This document shows, in pieces, positions 8,875 to 18,051 of a stretch of DNA of 64,000 nucleotides. Below the pieces are notes generated by a model that did not search any database, was not told the DNA's origin, and saw only the letters and a program-made list of their open reading frames with translations. Positions within the stretch are counted from its first letter, which is position 1. The number at the start of each line of letters is the position of its first letter. A program made the translations under genes and the position numbers. The DNA is from Pseudomonas sp. ANT_J12 (GTDB taxonomy: Bacteria; Pseudomonadota; Gammaproteobacteria; Pseudomonadales; Pseudomonadaceae), in the NCBI RefSeq assembly GCF_008370045.1, contig NZ_VOBN01000027.1, positions 1-64,000 on the forward strand, read 5' to 3'.

Positions 8875-9498
8875 ATGTATCAGCTTTACGGACATCAGAA
8901 TTCTGGCGCGGCGGCGATCGAAGCGGCCCTCGAACTCTGTGCGATTCCTTATCGCTTCATCAACGTGGCCGGCGCTGCCGAGGCGACTCACGCGCTGGAA
9001 AAACTCAACCCGCTCAAGCAGATTCCGACTCTGGAACTGCCCGATGGCAGCATTCTCACCGAGAGCGCGGCGATCCTGATTCACCTGGGGCTGACGTTTC
9101 CCTCGTCGGGCCTGTTGCCGGATGACCCGGCAGAACGGGATCAGGCGATTCGCGGCCTGGTCTACATCGTCAGCAATTGTTATGCGGCCATCGGCATCAT
9201 CGACTACCCCGAGCGCTGGTTGGCGGAGGCCGACGAGTCGTCGAGGGAAAACCTCATGGCCGGCGCCCGCGCGCGGCTGCACTGGAGCTGGGAGGTGTTT
9301 GCCGATCAGTTTTCCGGTGAGCTGTACCTGAACGATGAGACGCCCGGCGCGCTGGATGTGCTGGCGGCAGTGGTGACACGCTGGGCCGGGACTCGGGAAC
9401 ATTTACGCAGTACCCGCCCCGGGTTTTTTGCCTGGCTGACGCGCATCGACCGGCATCCCACCTTAGCGCCCGTCTTCGCCCGGCATTGGCCCGCCTGA
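8875..9498 (+). CDS. glutathione S-transferase family protein
   Basis: A 207-residue cytosolic GST-fold protein. The N-terminal thioredoxin-like domain shows YGHQNSGAAAIEAAL, with Ser/Asn in place of a catalytic Cys, and the cis-Pro motif QIPTLELPDGSILTESAAI that binds glutathione. A helical C-terminal domain follows. The ATG at 8875 is preceded by GGGAGG at the right spacing; the longer upstream frame lacks such support. It is divergent from the DUF4349/GNAT pair. Confidence 0.9.
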   Translation: MYQLYGHQNSGAAAIEAALELCAIPYRFINVAGAAEATHALEKLNPLKQIPTLELPDGSILTESAAILIHLGLTFPSSGLLPDDPAERDQAIRGLVYIVSNCYAAIGIIDYPERWLAEADESSRENLMAGARARLHWSWEVFADQFSGELYLNDETPGALDVLAAVVTRWAGTREHLRSTRPGFFAWLTRIDRHPTLAPVFARHWPA

Positions 9499-9515
9499 AC
9501 TTACAGCGACCTCCC

Positions 9516-9677
9516 GTAGGAGCAAAGCTTGCTCGCGAAAGCGGCGTGCCAGCCCAATCAATGCCAACCGACCCACCGCGATCCCGTGTAGGAGCAAAGC
9601 TTGCTCGCGAAAGCGGCGTGTCAGCCCAATCAATGCCAACTGACACACCGCTTTCGCGAGCAAGCTTCGCTCCTACA
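9516..9677. repeat. REP cluster (three arms)
   Basis: Two direct copies of GTAGGAGCAAAGCTTGCTCG, each followed by CGAAAGCGGCGTG and a shared 20-bp spacer, are closed by one inverted copy (CGAGCAAGCTTCGCTCCTAC). It lies between the convergent GST and CBS genes. Confidence 0.9.
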
Positions 9678-9686
9678 GGGGGAACC

Positions 9687-10127
9687 TCATTCCCCGCGAA
9701 TGTATTGCTCCAACTGCTTGATCAATTCCGCCTGTTCGGCAATCGCTTCCTTGACCAGGTCGCCGATCGACAGCAAACCGATCAACTTGCCGTTTTCCAC
9801 CACCGGCAAGTGCCGCAGGCGTTTGTCGGACATGATACCCATGCAGGTTTCGACGCTTTGATGGGTGTCCACAGTGATCACCGGCGAGACCATGATGTCT
9901 TCGACCGGCGTGCCGACCGAGGAGCGGCCCTTGAGCACCAGTTTGCGCGCATAGTCACGTTCGCTGATGATGCCGACGACCTCGCCATCCCTCAGCACCG
10001 GTAACGCGCCGACGTTCTTCGCAGCCATGACCATCAGCGCTTCGAGCACCATTTGATGCGGCTCAATGGTGTGAACTTCCTGATTTTGCTGGGCCTTTAA
10101 CTTGAGCAGTTGGGCGACGGTTTTCAT
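9687..10127 (-). CDS. CBS-domain pair protein
   Basis: 146 residues consisting almost entirely of two CBS motifs, about 8-65 (VGALPVLRDGEVVGIISERDYARK) and 75-130 (LRHLPVVENGKLIGLLSIGDLVKE). This is a Bateman module that typically binds adenosine nucleotides. No catalytic domain is attached, so it probably acts on a partner or as an energy sensor. The start at 10127 is chosen over a longer frame because the protein begins cleanly with the first CBS unit. The 215-bp gap to polB shows only promoter-like sequence. Confidence 0.9.
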   Translation of the reverse strand: MKTVAQLLKLKAQQNQEVHTIEPHQMVLEALMVMAAKNVGALPVLRDGEVVGIISERDYARKLVLKGRSSVGTPVEDIMVSPVITVDTHQSVETCMGIMSDKRLRHLPVVENGKLIGLLSIGDLVKEAIAEQAELIKQLEQYIRGE

Positions 10128-10342
10128 GGCAGCTTCTCTAGGTGTTGTCGTTGTTCTTGAAGAATCGTAGACGCAGGCGCGCAGGGCAAGGCAGAAAGCG
10201 GCAGATAACACGCAAAAAGCGCCATTTGCTGGTTTTTATTCGCTAATCCTCGTGTCACCGCACGAAAACGGACGGGTGGCGAGGGGGCTATCGGTGGTCA
10301 ATCACGCGTAGAATCCCCCTCTGAATCAGTTTCGAGGTTGCA

Positions 10343-12706
10343 GTGGTGGATTTACAGCAGGGCTTCGTCCTGACCCGGCATTGGCGCGACACCCCGGCCG
10401 GCACGGAAGTCGAGTTCTGGCTGGCGACCGATGCCGGCCCCCGGCGCATCCGCCTGCCTTATCAACCGTCGGTAGCCTTTATCCCGGCCGAGCAGCGCGA
10501 GCGAGCCGAAAGCGTGCTGCGCGGGGAAAAGAACGTCGAGCTACGGCCTCTGGCGCTGCTGGATTTCGAACATCGCCCGGTGCTCGGCCTCTACTGTCAG
10601 CAACACGGTCAGTTGATGCGCCTGGAAACCGCGCTGCGCAAGGCTGGCGTCGAGATGTTCGAAGGCGACGTGCGCCCGCCGGAACGCTACATGATGGAGC
10701 GCTTCATCACCGCGCCCGTGCAGTTCGGTGGCACGCCCGGCGCCGACGGCCTGCTGCTCGACGCGCAGATGAAGCCGGCCCCCGGTTATCGCCCGAATCT
10801 GCGTCTCGTCTCCCTCGACATCGAAACCACCGCCCAGGGCGATCTCTATTCCATCGCCCTGGAAGGCTGCGGCGAGCGTCAGGTGTACATGCTCGGCCCG
10901 CCCAACGGTGACGCCAGCGCCGTGGATTTCCAGCTCGAATACTGCGACTCCCGAACCCTGTTGCTGAAAAAACTCAACGAGTGGTTCGCCCGCCACGACC
11001 CTGACGCGATCATCGGCTGGAACGTCGTGCAGTTCGACTTGCGGGTGCTGCACGAACACGCTCGGCGCCTGGCGGTGCCGTTAAAACTGGGGCGTGGCGG
11101 CGAAGAAATGCAGTGGCGCGAACACGGCAGCCGCAACCATTACTTCGCGGCGGCGGCCGGGCGCTTGATCATCGACGGCATCGAATCCCTGCGTTCGGCG
11201 ACCTGGAGTTTCCCCTCGTTCAGCCTGGAAAACGTCGCGCAAACCCTGCTCGGCGAAGGCAAGGCGATCAGCACGCCGTACCAGCGCATGGACGAAATCA
11301 ACCGCATGTTCGCCGAGGACAAACCGGCGCTCGCCACCTACAACCTCAAGGATTGCGAACTGGTCACGCGGATTTTCGCCAAGACCGAGTTGCTCACCTT
11401 CCTGCTGGAGCGGGCCAGCGTCACCGGGTTGCCGGCGGATCGCAGCGGCGGCTCGGTGGCGGCGTTTACCCATTTGTATATGCCATTGATGCACCGCCAG
11501 GGCTTCGTCGCGCCGAACCTTGGCGGCAAGCCACCCGAGGCCAGCCCCGGCGGCTTCGTGATGGACTCGCAACCGGGGCTGTACGAGTCGGTGCTGGTGC
11601 TCGATTACAAAAGCCTTTATCCGTCGATCATCCGCACCTTCCTCATTGACCCGGTGGGCTTGATCGAAGGCCTCAAACATCCGGATGACAGCGAATCAGT
11701 GCCGGGCTTTCGTGGTGCTCGATTTTCAAGAACACGACATTGCCTGCCGGCCATCGTCGCCCGGGTCGCCGAAGGTCGCGAAACCGCCAAGCGTGAACAC
11801 AACGCGCCGCTGTCCCAGGCCCTGAAAATCATCATGAACGCCTTCTACGGCGTGCTCGGTTCCAGCGGCTGCCGCTTCTTCGATACGCGCCTGGCCTCGT
11901 CCATCACCTTGCGCGGCCACGAAATCATGTTGCGCACCCGGCAGTTGATCGAAGCCCAAGGCCACGCGGTGATTTACGGCGACACCGACTCGACGTTCGT
12001 CTGGTTGCGCCGCGCCCACGGTCAGCAAGAGGCGGCGCAGATCGGCCGCGCCCTGGTGGACCACGTCAACCAGTGGTGGCGCGAACATGTGCAGCAGGAA
12101 TATGGGCTGGAAAGCGCCCTGGAATTGCAGTTCGAAACCCATTACACGCGCTTCCTGATGCCGACCATTCGTGGGGCCGAGGAGGGCAGCAAGAAGCGCT
12201 ATGCCGGGCTGGTCACCCGTGCCGACGGCACGGACGAAATGATCTACAAAGGCCTGGAAACCGTGCGCACCGACTGGTCGCTGCTGGCCCGGCAATTCCA
12301 GCAGGAGTTGTATTCGCGGATCTTCCATCGCCAGCCCTATCAGGATTATGTGCGCGACTACGTGCGCAAGACGCTGGCCGGGGAGTTTGATGAACGCCTG
12401 ATCTACCGCAAGCGCCTGCGCCGCACCCTCGACGACTATGAGCGCAACGTGCCGCCCCATGTGCGGGCGGCGCGGATGGCCGATGCCTACAACGATGAGC
12501 AGGGGCGCCCCCGGCAATACCAGAATGGCGGCTGGATCAGCTACGTGATCACCGTCGCCGGGCCCGAGCCGCTGGAGATCCGCAGCGCTCCCATCGACTA
12601 CGACCACTACGTCACCCGGCAATTGCAACCGGTGGCCGATGCGATCCTGCCGTTTGTCGATGACGACTTTTCAACCCTGATTGGTGGGCAGCTTGGCCTG
12701 TTTTAA
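10343..12706 (+). CDS. polB: DNA polymerase II (family B)
   Basis: 787 residues, close to E. coli Pol II (783). Exonuclease site D159-I-E161 (SLDIETT) and NVVQFDLR. Polymerase motif A is LDYKSLYPSII near 420, motif B is NAFYGVLGSSGCRF near 497, and motif C is YGDTDST near 545. All catalytic acids are present. The start is GTG at 10343 (a second GTG follows) with GAGG upstream. The family acts in replication restart and translesion synthesis. The 3' end overlaps the convergent DUF1810 gene by 36 bp. No LexA box was recognised upstream. Confidence 0.95.
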   Translation: MVDLQQGFVLTRHWRDTPAGTEVEFWLATDAGPRRIRLPYQPSVAFIPAEQRERAESVLRGEKNVELRPLALLDFEHRPVLGLYCQQHGQLMRLETALRKAGVEMFEGDVRPPERYMMERFITAPVQFGGTPGADGLLLDAQMKPAPGYRPNLRLVSLDIETTAQGDLYSIALEGCGERQVYMLGPPNGDASAVDFQLEYCDSRTLLLKKLNEWFARHDPDAIIGWNVVQFDLRVLHEHARRLAVPLKLGRGGEEMQWREHGSRNHYFAAAAGRLIIDGIESLRSATWSFPSFSLENVAQTLLGEGKAISTPYQRMDEINRMFAEDKPALATYNLKDCELVTRIFAKTELLTFLLERASVTGLPADRSGGSVAAFTHLYMPLMHRQGFVAPNLGGKPPEASPGGFVMDSQPGLYESVLVLDYKSLYPSIIRTFLIDPVGLIEGLKHPDDSESVPGFRGARFSRTRHCLPAIVARVAEGRETAKREHNAPLSQALKIIMNAFYGVLGSSGCRFFDTRLASSITLRGHEIMLRTRQLIEAQGHAVIYGDTDSTFVWLRRAHGQQEAAQIGRALVDHVNQWWREHVQQEYGLESALELQFETHYTRFLMPTIRGAEEGSKKRYAGLVTRADGTDEMIYKGLETVRTDWSLLARQFQQELYSRIFHRQPYQDYVRDYVRKTLAGEFDERLIYRKRLRRTLDDYERNVPPHVRAARMADAYNDEQGRPRQYQNGGWISYVITVAGPEPLEIRSAPIDYDHYVTRQLQPVADAILPFVDDDFSTLIGGQLGLF

Positions 12707-13141
12707 GTCCAGCAGCGACAGCGTCCAGTCATCCTGTATGCCGTGGAAATACTGCTCCAGCGCCTGATGGAACAGGCTGCCGTCGGGGGCGACGTGGGCA
12801 AACAGGGTCATGGAGGAATGAAACTTGAGGTCATCGGGGTGGCCGAAAATCTCGGCGATCGAACGGTTTTCCAGGTTCAGCACTAGCTGAGTACAGTTGC
12901 GCAGGCGTTGACCCAATAATGGGTGATTCAGGTAGGCCGCCGCTTCTTCGGCGGAACGAATGGCGAAGTAGCGCGACATCTCGCTGCCACCGAGCCCGCC
13001 AATCTGCGGAAAAATGAACCACATCCAGTGCCGACGCTTCTTGCCGTCGCGCAGTTCCTCCTGGACCCACTCGAACACCGGATCCTGTGCCTGGACAAAG
13101 CGCGGCAGGTTGAACGAGTCGAGCTGATCGGTACTTCTCAT
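12671..13141 (-). CDS. DUF1810 domain-containing protein
   Basis: 156 residues with the family hallmarks: FNLPRFVQAQDPVFEWVQEEL at the N-terminus, then KRRHWMWFIFPQIGGLGGSEMSRYFAI and HPDDLKFHSSMTLF. It is a soluble protein of unknown biochemical role. Its last codons overlap the 3' end of polB on the other strand, so each stop codon lies inside the other gene. It is probably cotranscribed downstream of the aldo/keto reductase gene (29-bp gap). Confidence 0.88.
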   Translation of the reverse strand: MRSTDQLDSFNLPRFVQAQDPVFEWVQEELRDGKKRRHWMWFIFPQIGGLGGSEMSRYFAIRSAEEAAAYLNHPLLGQRLRNCTQLVLNLENRSIAEIFGHPDDLKFHSSMTLFAHVAPDGSLFHQALEQYFHGIQDDWTLSLLDLKQAKLPTNQG

Positions 13142-13170
13142 TCCGAAGCCCTCTGACAGGGCGCGATGGC

Positions 13171-13992
13171 TCAGACCATGGCCAATCGCTGCTTACGTTG
13201 TGGCGCGCGAAACGCTTGGTCCAGCGCCTCCAGATCCGTCGCTTCCAGCTTCAACTGCGCGGCTTGCGCATTGAGCGTCACGTGCTCGGGTCGGACCGCT
13301 TTGGGAATGGCAATAACCGTGTTCTGACGCAGTATCCATGCCAATGCAACCTGGGCCGGTGTCACGCCGTGACGGGCGGCCACCTGCTTGAGCGTCGAGT
13401 TCACCAGCATATGCCCACCCTGGCCGATGGGACAGTAGGCCATGAGTGGCAATGACTGTTGCTGGCTCCAGGGCAGCAGGTCGAATTCGATGCCGCGCTC
13501 CTCCAGGTTGTACAACACCTGATTGGTGGCGCAGGCCGGTGCGGCAAGTTCCTGCAAGTCGTCGACGTCGAAATTGGACACGCCCCAGCGCCCGATCTTG
13601 CCTTCTTCGCGCAGGCGTTCGAAGGCTTCGACGGTTTCTTCCAGGGGATATTGGCCGCGCCAGTGCAGCAGGTACAAATCGATGTAATCGGTGTTCAAGC
13701 GCCGCAGGCTGCGCTCGCAGGCCTGGGGAATGCCTTTGCGGCTGGCGTTGTGCGGGTAGACCTTGCTCACCAGGAAGACCTGGTCACGCAGGCCGGCGAT
13801 GGCTTCACCCACCACCTCTTCGGCACCGCCCTCGGCGTACATTTCGGCGGTGTCGATCAGGCTCATGCCCAGCTCGATGCCCTGGCGCAGGGCCGCGACT
13901 TCATTGCGGTGCGCCGAGCGATCCTCGCCCATGCGCCAGGTGCCCTGGCCGATGATCGGTACCTGCACGCCGGCCAGTTCAAGGGTTCGCAT
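13171..13992 (-). CDS. aldo/keto reductase
   Basis: 273-residue NADPH-dependent TIM-barrel reductase with the full tetrad D47, Y52 (LIDTAEMY), K77 (LVSKVYP) and H110 (LYLLHW). Cofactor motif IPKAVRPEHVTLNAQA lies near the C-terminus. A strong AAAGGAGG precedes the start. It resembles YeaE/DkgA-type reductases that act on aldehydes or methylglyoxal, though the substrate is not shown by sequence. Confidence 0.92.
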   Translation of the reverse strand: MRTLELAGVQVPIIGQGTWRMGEDRSAHRNEVAALRQGIELGMSLIDTAEMYAEGGAEEVVGEAIAGLRDQVFLVSKVYPHNASRKGIPQACERSLRRLNTDYIDLYLLHWRGQYPLEETVEAFERLREEGKIGRWGVSNFDVDDLQELAAPACATNQVLYNLEERGIEFDLLPWSQQQSLPLMAYCPIGQGGHMLVNSTLKQVAARHGVTPAQVALAWILRQNTVIAIPKAVRPEHVTLNAQAAQLKLEATDLEALDQAFRAPQRKQRLAMV

Positions 13993-14070
13993 GAAAAACC
14001 TCCTTTGTTAAACGCGATCGTTACTTCAGTGGGCAGCAGAATCGCCCATGGGTTCCCTAAGCCAAAACCG

Positions 14071-14160
14071 GTAGGAGCAAAGCTTGCTCGCGATGAGGCC
14101 GTGTCATTCAACATCAACGTTGAATGTCAGACCGAAATCGCGAGCAAGCTTTGCTCCTAC
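14071..14160. repeat. REP palindrome
   Basis: GTAGGAGCAAAGCTTGCTCG and its inverted copy CGAGCAAGCTTTGCTCCTAC flank a smaller inner palindrome (CATTCAAC / GTTGAATG). It lies just after the galM stop on the minus strand. Confidence 0.9.
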
Positions 14161-14181
14161 CGGGGAGGGTGTGGGTCGGGA

Positions 14182-15330
14182 TTATTGCGCGGAGAACTTG
14201 AACACGGTGTGTTGGGTGTACGTCTTGCCCGGATCCAGTCGCGTGCTCGGGAAATTCGCCTGGTTCGGCGAGTCCGGATAGTGCTGGGTTTCCAGGGTGA
14301 ACGCGCCCCAATGGGAGTAAACCTTGCCAGCCTTGCCCTTGACCGTGCCGTCGAGGAAGTTGCTGGTATAGAACTGCACCCCCGGCTCGCTGGTGTAGAG
14401 CTGCAAGCGCCGGCCGGACTGTGGATCGCTGACATCGGCGGCCAGTTGGCTCACGTCACCCTTGGCATCCAGTGCCCAGTTGAAGTCGAAACCACCCTGT
14501 TTCGGCTCGGCGAATTTCAGTTGTGGGTGATCGGCCTTGATGTTTTTGCCGATGGCGGTGGGGTGGGTGAAGTCCATCGGCGTGCCGGCCACCGGTGCCA
14601 GTTCGCCGGTGGGGATCAACGTGCCATCGATTGGCGTGTAATGACTGGCGTGCAACGTGGCGAGCTGTTGCAGCACATCGCCATTGCCGGCGCCGGCCAG
14701 GTTGAAATAGCTGTGGTTGGTCAGGTTCAGCACCGTGGGTTTGTCGGTGCTGGCCTTGTACTCGATGCGCAGTTCATTGTTCTCGGTGAGGCTGTAGGTC
14801 ACCTCGGTTTTCATATTGCCGGGGAAGCCCATTTCACCGTCCTTCGACAGGTACGTCAGGGTCACGCCCACCGAGTCCTTGCCTTTGCTCGGCTGCGCTT
14901 TCCACACGTGCTTGTCGAACCCCTGGGTGCCGCCGTGCAGAGAGTTGGGGCCGTCGTTTTTTGGCACCTGGTAGCTTTTGCCATCCAGTTTGAATGCGCC
15001 ACCGGCCAGGCGATTGCCGTAGCGGCCGATGGTCGCGCCGAAGTACGCAGTGCCGGCCTGGTAACCCTGGACGTCATCGAAGCCGAGGACGATGTCTTCA
15101 GCCTTGCCGTTTTTGTCCGGCACTTTCAGCGACTGCAACGTGGCGCCGTAGGTAATGACCGTGGCTTGCAGGCCATGGCTGTTGCGCAGGATGTATTGCT
15201 CGACGGGCGTGCCGTCATTGGTCTTGCCGAAGGCTTTGTGTTCGCTGGACAGGCCAGCGGCGTGGGCGGGAAGGGTGGCGATCATCAGGGACAGTCCGAG
15301 GCCGGAGAGCAGGTAGCGGGATTGAAGCAT
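14182..15330 (-). CDS. galM: aldose 1-epimerase, exported (periplasmic)
   Basis: 382 residues. A signal peptide (LLSGLGLSLMIATLPAHA) marks it as periplasmic, unlike cytosolic GalM. It interconverts alpha and beta anomers of aldoses. Family motifs: GATIGRYGNRLAGGAF, NSLHGGTQGFDKHVW (catalytic His region), LTNHSYFNLAG (second His), an acidic segment near GGFDFNWALD, and the C-terminal LETQHYPDSPN with the catalytic Glu. It is monocistronic. Two GntR-type palindromes lie just upstream, suggesting sugar-responsive repression. Confidence 0.93.
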   Translation of the reverse strand: MLQSRYLLSGLGLSLMIATLPAHAAGLSSEHKAFGKTNDGTPVEQYILRNSHGLQATVITYGATLQSLKVPDKNGKAEDIVLGFDDVQGYQAGTAYFGATIGRYGNRLAGGAFKLDGKSYQVPKNDGPNSLHGGTQGFDKHVWKAQPSKGKDSVGVTLTYLSKDGEMGFPGNMKTEVTYSLTENNELRIEYKASTDKPTVLNLTNHSYFNLAGAGNGDVLQQLATLHASHYTPIDGTLIPTGELAPVAGTPMDFTHPTAIGKNIKADHPQLKFAEPKQGGFDFNWALDAKGDVSQLAADVSDPQSGRRLQLYTSEPGVQFYTSNFLDGTVKGKAGKVYSHWGAFTLETQHYPDSPNQANFPSTRLDPGKTYTQHTVFKFSAQ

Positions 15331-15361
15331 GGTTGATCTTCCTTTTTGTTGTTTTGATCAG

Positions 15362-15435
15362 TAGTCATACTAAATATCGACTGAATGAAGATTTATAGCC
15401 TATAGGTCGATTTATTCCAGAATAAAGTCGGACTA
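15362..15435. promoter_or_regulatory. two GntR/FadR-type operator-like palindromes upstream of galM
   Basis: TAGTCATACTA (15362-15372) fits the FadR-subfamily pattern TNGTNNNACNA exactly. AAGTCGGACTA (15425-15435) fits except for the first base. Their centres are 63 bp apart, about six helical turns. The stretch between them is AT-rich. A matching site, TTGTCATACAA, lies upstream of the FadR-type gene at 50457. Confidence 0.55.
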
Positions 15436-15566
15436 AATAAGAGGGCGGTCGACGCCAGTGATCGGTCCGGCATCGCGAGCACTGCACTTTTTCCGATTAA
15501 CCGGCTCTATCCATGGCCAGGCTGCGGCGACTCCCGCCGCACAGGAATGTGTCAGCCCAAGAATCC

Positions 15567-16304
15567 ATGGCTCGAGTGTCCACCCCGTTTCAAACCCGAA
15601 TTCGCCTGCTGGCGTGCCTGACGTTGCTGTTCACCAGTGGTTGCAGCCAGCAGCAGGGCAGCGACATCGTCAGCCAGTTCCGCGAAGGCAAACCCCAGGA
15701 ATTCCTCCAGACCAGTGTCGATCGCATGGCCACGTTGTCGATGCACGACAACCTCGACAGCCTGTACTTGCTGATGAGCAAGCTGTACCTGCGCAACCCC
15801 CAGGAGCTGAAAAAATCCGGCTTCCTCGATGCCCGCGCCGCCGAGAAACAAGTGCGCGAGGCCATCGAACTGCAACAACCGTTGCCGACCCTCGGCGGCA
15901 AGAAAGACCTGGCGGCGCTGAGCTATGCCATGAGTCCGGAGTTTCTCGGGGATCGGGTCGGCGCCTTCATCTATGCCATCGGCAGCATGCTGGTCACCGC
16001 CCACGGCAATCGGCTGGAGTTCTACATGACCGATGCGATCAACCCGGTCTTCGTCAGCAACGCCGCGCGCAACATTGAGAAAGCCACCTGGATCCTCAGT
16101 CAGCGGCAGAACAAGAACGGCGAGCCGTTGCTGTTCTCCAACGAGATTTCGGAGGAGGGCAGCAACCTGAGTTTCGCCGTGGAGTTTGGCAAGATCGTGG
16201 CGAGGCTGGATTTGCTGACGCAGATGCTGGATGAGCGGTATCGGCGGATTGGCTTGAATTACGCGCAGAGCCTGCTGTTCCTCAATTTCCTCCCCGTCCA
16301 ATAA
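15567..16304 (+). CDS. conserved lipoprotein of unknown function
   Basis: 245 residues from the ATG at 15567, which gives a short lipoprotein signal ending in LLFTSGC. The rest is helical and soluble: repeated DNLDSLYLLMSKLYLR, a hydrophobic segment (GAFIYAIGSMLVTAHGN), and NAARNIEKATWILSQRQNKNGEPLLFSNEI. I do not recognise the family. The ribosome site is weak (AAGA), so the start rests on the signal peptide. It is divergent from galM. Confidence 0.72.
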   Translation: MARVSTPFQTRIRLLACLTLLFTSGCSQQQGSDIVSQFREGKPQEFLQTSVDRMATLSMHDNLDSLYLLMSKLYLRNPQELKKSGFLDARAAEKQVREAIELQQPLPTLGGKKDLAALSYAMSPEFLGDRVGAFIYAIGSMLVTAHGNRLEFYMTDAINPVFVSNAARNIEKATWILSQRQNKNGEPLLFSNEISEEGSNLSFAVEFGKIVARLDLLTQMLDERYRRIGLNYAQSLLFLNFLPVQ

Positions 16305-16314
16305 CCATTGCCCT

Positions 16315-16406
16315 TGTAGGAGCGAGGCTTGCCCGCGAAGACGGTGTGTCAGGCAACGTAAATAGTGGATGTGCCGGCCCCTTCGCGAGCAAGCTTCGCT
16401 CCTACA
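16315..16406. repeat. REP palindrome
   Basis: TGTAGGAGCGAGGCTTGCCC at the left is closed by GCGAGCAAGCTTCGCTCCTA on the right. It lies 10 bp after the lipoprotein gene and may help end its transcript. Confidence 0.88.
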
Positions 16407-16513
16407 GGTATGCGGGGTTGGGCATAACGATAGACCGCATCGATATAAGTGGTTATAAGAAAAATCGCTATGCTGCGGGCCAGATTTTTCATGCGGTTTT
16501 TGTGGGCGTGTTA

Positions 16514-17299
16514 ATGGATTTCGGTAATTTCGGATTAGTCGTCGCAGGTTTGGTGGTGGGCTTTATCGTCGGGATGACCGGCGTGGGCGGCGGTTCGCTG
16601 ATGACGCCGATCCTGTTGTGGTTTGGCGTCAACCCGGCCACGGCGGTGGGCACGGACTTGCTGTACGCGGCCATTACCAAGTCCAGCGGCGTGCTGGTGC
16701 ACCGCAAGAACAAGAATATCGATTGGGCGATTACCGGCTGGCTGACCCTCGGCAGCGTGCCGGCGGTGGCCATGACCCTGTGGTTTCTCAGCAGCCTGCA
16801 CACCGCGCCCGAGGCGATGAACGCCATCATCAAGCAGGCGTTGGGCTTTGTGCTGTTCGCCACGGCCCTGGCGATTTTCTTCAAGAAGCGCCTGCTCGAC
16901 TTCGCCCACAAACGCGCCGGTGGCAACTACAACCCCAGTGGCACGCGCCTGAACGTGATGACCGTCATCACCGGCCTGATCCTCGGCACCATGGTTGCCC
17001 TGACCTCCATCGGCGCCGGCGCCCTGGGCACCGTGGCGTTGTTCATCCTCTATCCATTGCTGCCAACCCGCCGCCTGGTCGGCACCGAAATCGCCCACGC
17101 CGTGCCCCTGACCCTGGTGGCGGGCCTGGGCCACGCGAGCATGGGCAATATGGACTGGCATGTGCTGGGTTTCCTGCTGATCGGTTCGCTGCCGGGGATC
17201 TGGCTGGGCAGCCACCTGACCGGGCGCATTTCTGATGAACTGCTACGCCCGTGTCTGGCAACGATGCTGTTGTTGATCGGCTATAAACTCGCGTTCTGA
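16514..17299 (+). CDS. TauE/SafE-family membrane permease
   Basis: 261 residues, about eight transmembrane helices in two repeats. The family signature is GFIVGMTGVGGGSLMTPILLWFGVNPATAVGTDLLYAAITKSSG, echoed in the second half by TSIGAGALGTVALFILYPLLPTRRLVGTEIAHAVPLT. Such proteins export sulfite, sulfoacetate or related organosulfur anions. No sulfur gene lies nearby, so the substrate is open. The start at 16514 has no strong ribosome site; it was chosen because the transporter begins there and the upstream frame is REP-derived. Confidence 0.88.
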   Translation: MDFGNFGLVVAGLVVGFIVGMTGVGGGSLMTPILLWFGVNPATAVGTDLLYAAITKSSGVLVHRKNKNIDWAITGWLTLGSVPAVAMTLWFLSSLHTAPEAMNAIIKQALGFVLFATALAIFFKKRLLDFAHKRAGGNYNPSGTRLNVMTVITGLILGTMVALTSIGAGALGTVALFILYPLLPTRRLVGTEIAHAVPLTLVAGLGHASMGNMDWHVLGFLLIGSLPGIWLGSHLTGRISDELLRPCLATMLLLIGYKLAF

Positions 17300-17352
17300 T
17301 CTACCCCCGATCTCCTTGATTCAACCTTGACCTGTGGCGTGTCGCACGTTAA

Positions 17353-17868
17353 TCAGGTGGTGGTCCCACGCGTCATCACCGTCACATCAAGCCCCTGGTA
17401 AACCAGCTGCTCCAGCACTTCCCAGCCTTGGCGCGCATATAGGGTCTGTGACGTGTCGGTGTACAGATAGAGTTGCGGCACGCCCAGCGACGCGGCTTCC
17501 TGGACGATGCGCGCCACCAGTTGCGAGGCGATGCCCCGGCCGCGGTGTTCTGCCTTGACGTAGACCCCGGCCAGCCACGGCGTCAGTTCGGCGCGCGCGG
17601 CCATGTCGCGGGTCAGCAGCATGGCGCCGCCGAGCAATTGTGAACCCTCGATCGCGACCATCACCGTCGGCACCGAGCCTTTTCCGGCGTTGGCCTGCAA
17701 ATGTTCGATCCGCCCCTCGACGGTGTCGTCGGCGCGAAAGTGGCCCCACTCCTTGAAATTCAGTTCGGCCAATTCGTGGATCAGCTCGGGATGGTCACAG
17801 AGGTAGTCGATTTCCATGGTGGATTGAAGCTCCTGTATTGCGGCCCCTGGCGATTCGCTCGCGGACAT
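17353..17868 (-). CDS. GNAT family N-acetyltransferase
   Basis: About 171 residues. The acetyl-CoA motif is plain: WLAGVYVKAEHRGRGIASQLV (R-G-R-G-I-A), then LYLYTDTSQTLYARQGWEVLE. The start is uncertain: 17868 has AGGGTGGG upstream, 17817 opens at MEIDYLCDHPEL with AGGAG rather far away, and a GTG at 17925 is also possible. The substrate is unknown. Confidence 0.85.
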   Translation of the reverse strand: MSASESPGAAIQELQSTMEIDYLCDHPELIHELAELNFKEWGHFRADDTVEGRIEHLQANAGKGSVPTVMVAIEGSQLLGGAMLLTRDMAARAELTPWLAGVYVKAEHRGRGIASQLVARIVQEAASLGVPQLYLYTDTSQTLYARQGWEVLEQLVYQGLDVTVMTRGTTT

Positions 17869-18051
17869 CACGACCCACCCTAAACGATCATAAAAACGAA
17901 TCAAAGCGCGCTCACAATCCTTCACAGTTTGTTGCGCAATGTCGGCCCTGACCTAAGCTTGGGGCTAAGCGAAACACATTTGCGGATCGTCACCCGGAAC
18001 GATCGCGGCAATGCGCAATCATTAGAGCGTGGATATCAAAAGGAGATGCGC

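Noticed and set aside
9516..9677. Direct repeats with short spacers, CRISPR-like at first sight
   Set aside because: The arms are REP palindromes found throughout the window, the spacers are nearly identical, and no cas genes are present.
13459..15336. 625-residue plus-strand frame opposite the aldo/keto reductase and galM
   Set aside because: Spans two real genes and a REP element without recognisable domains.
16315..16406. TCCTAC / GTAGGA words inside REP elements
   Set aside because: They are part of the repeat arms (GCTCCTAC) and occur wherever a REP lies, so they were excluded from the promoter motif count.
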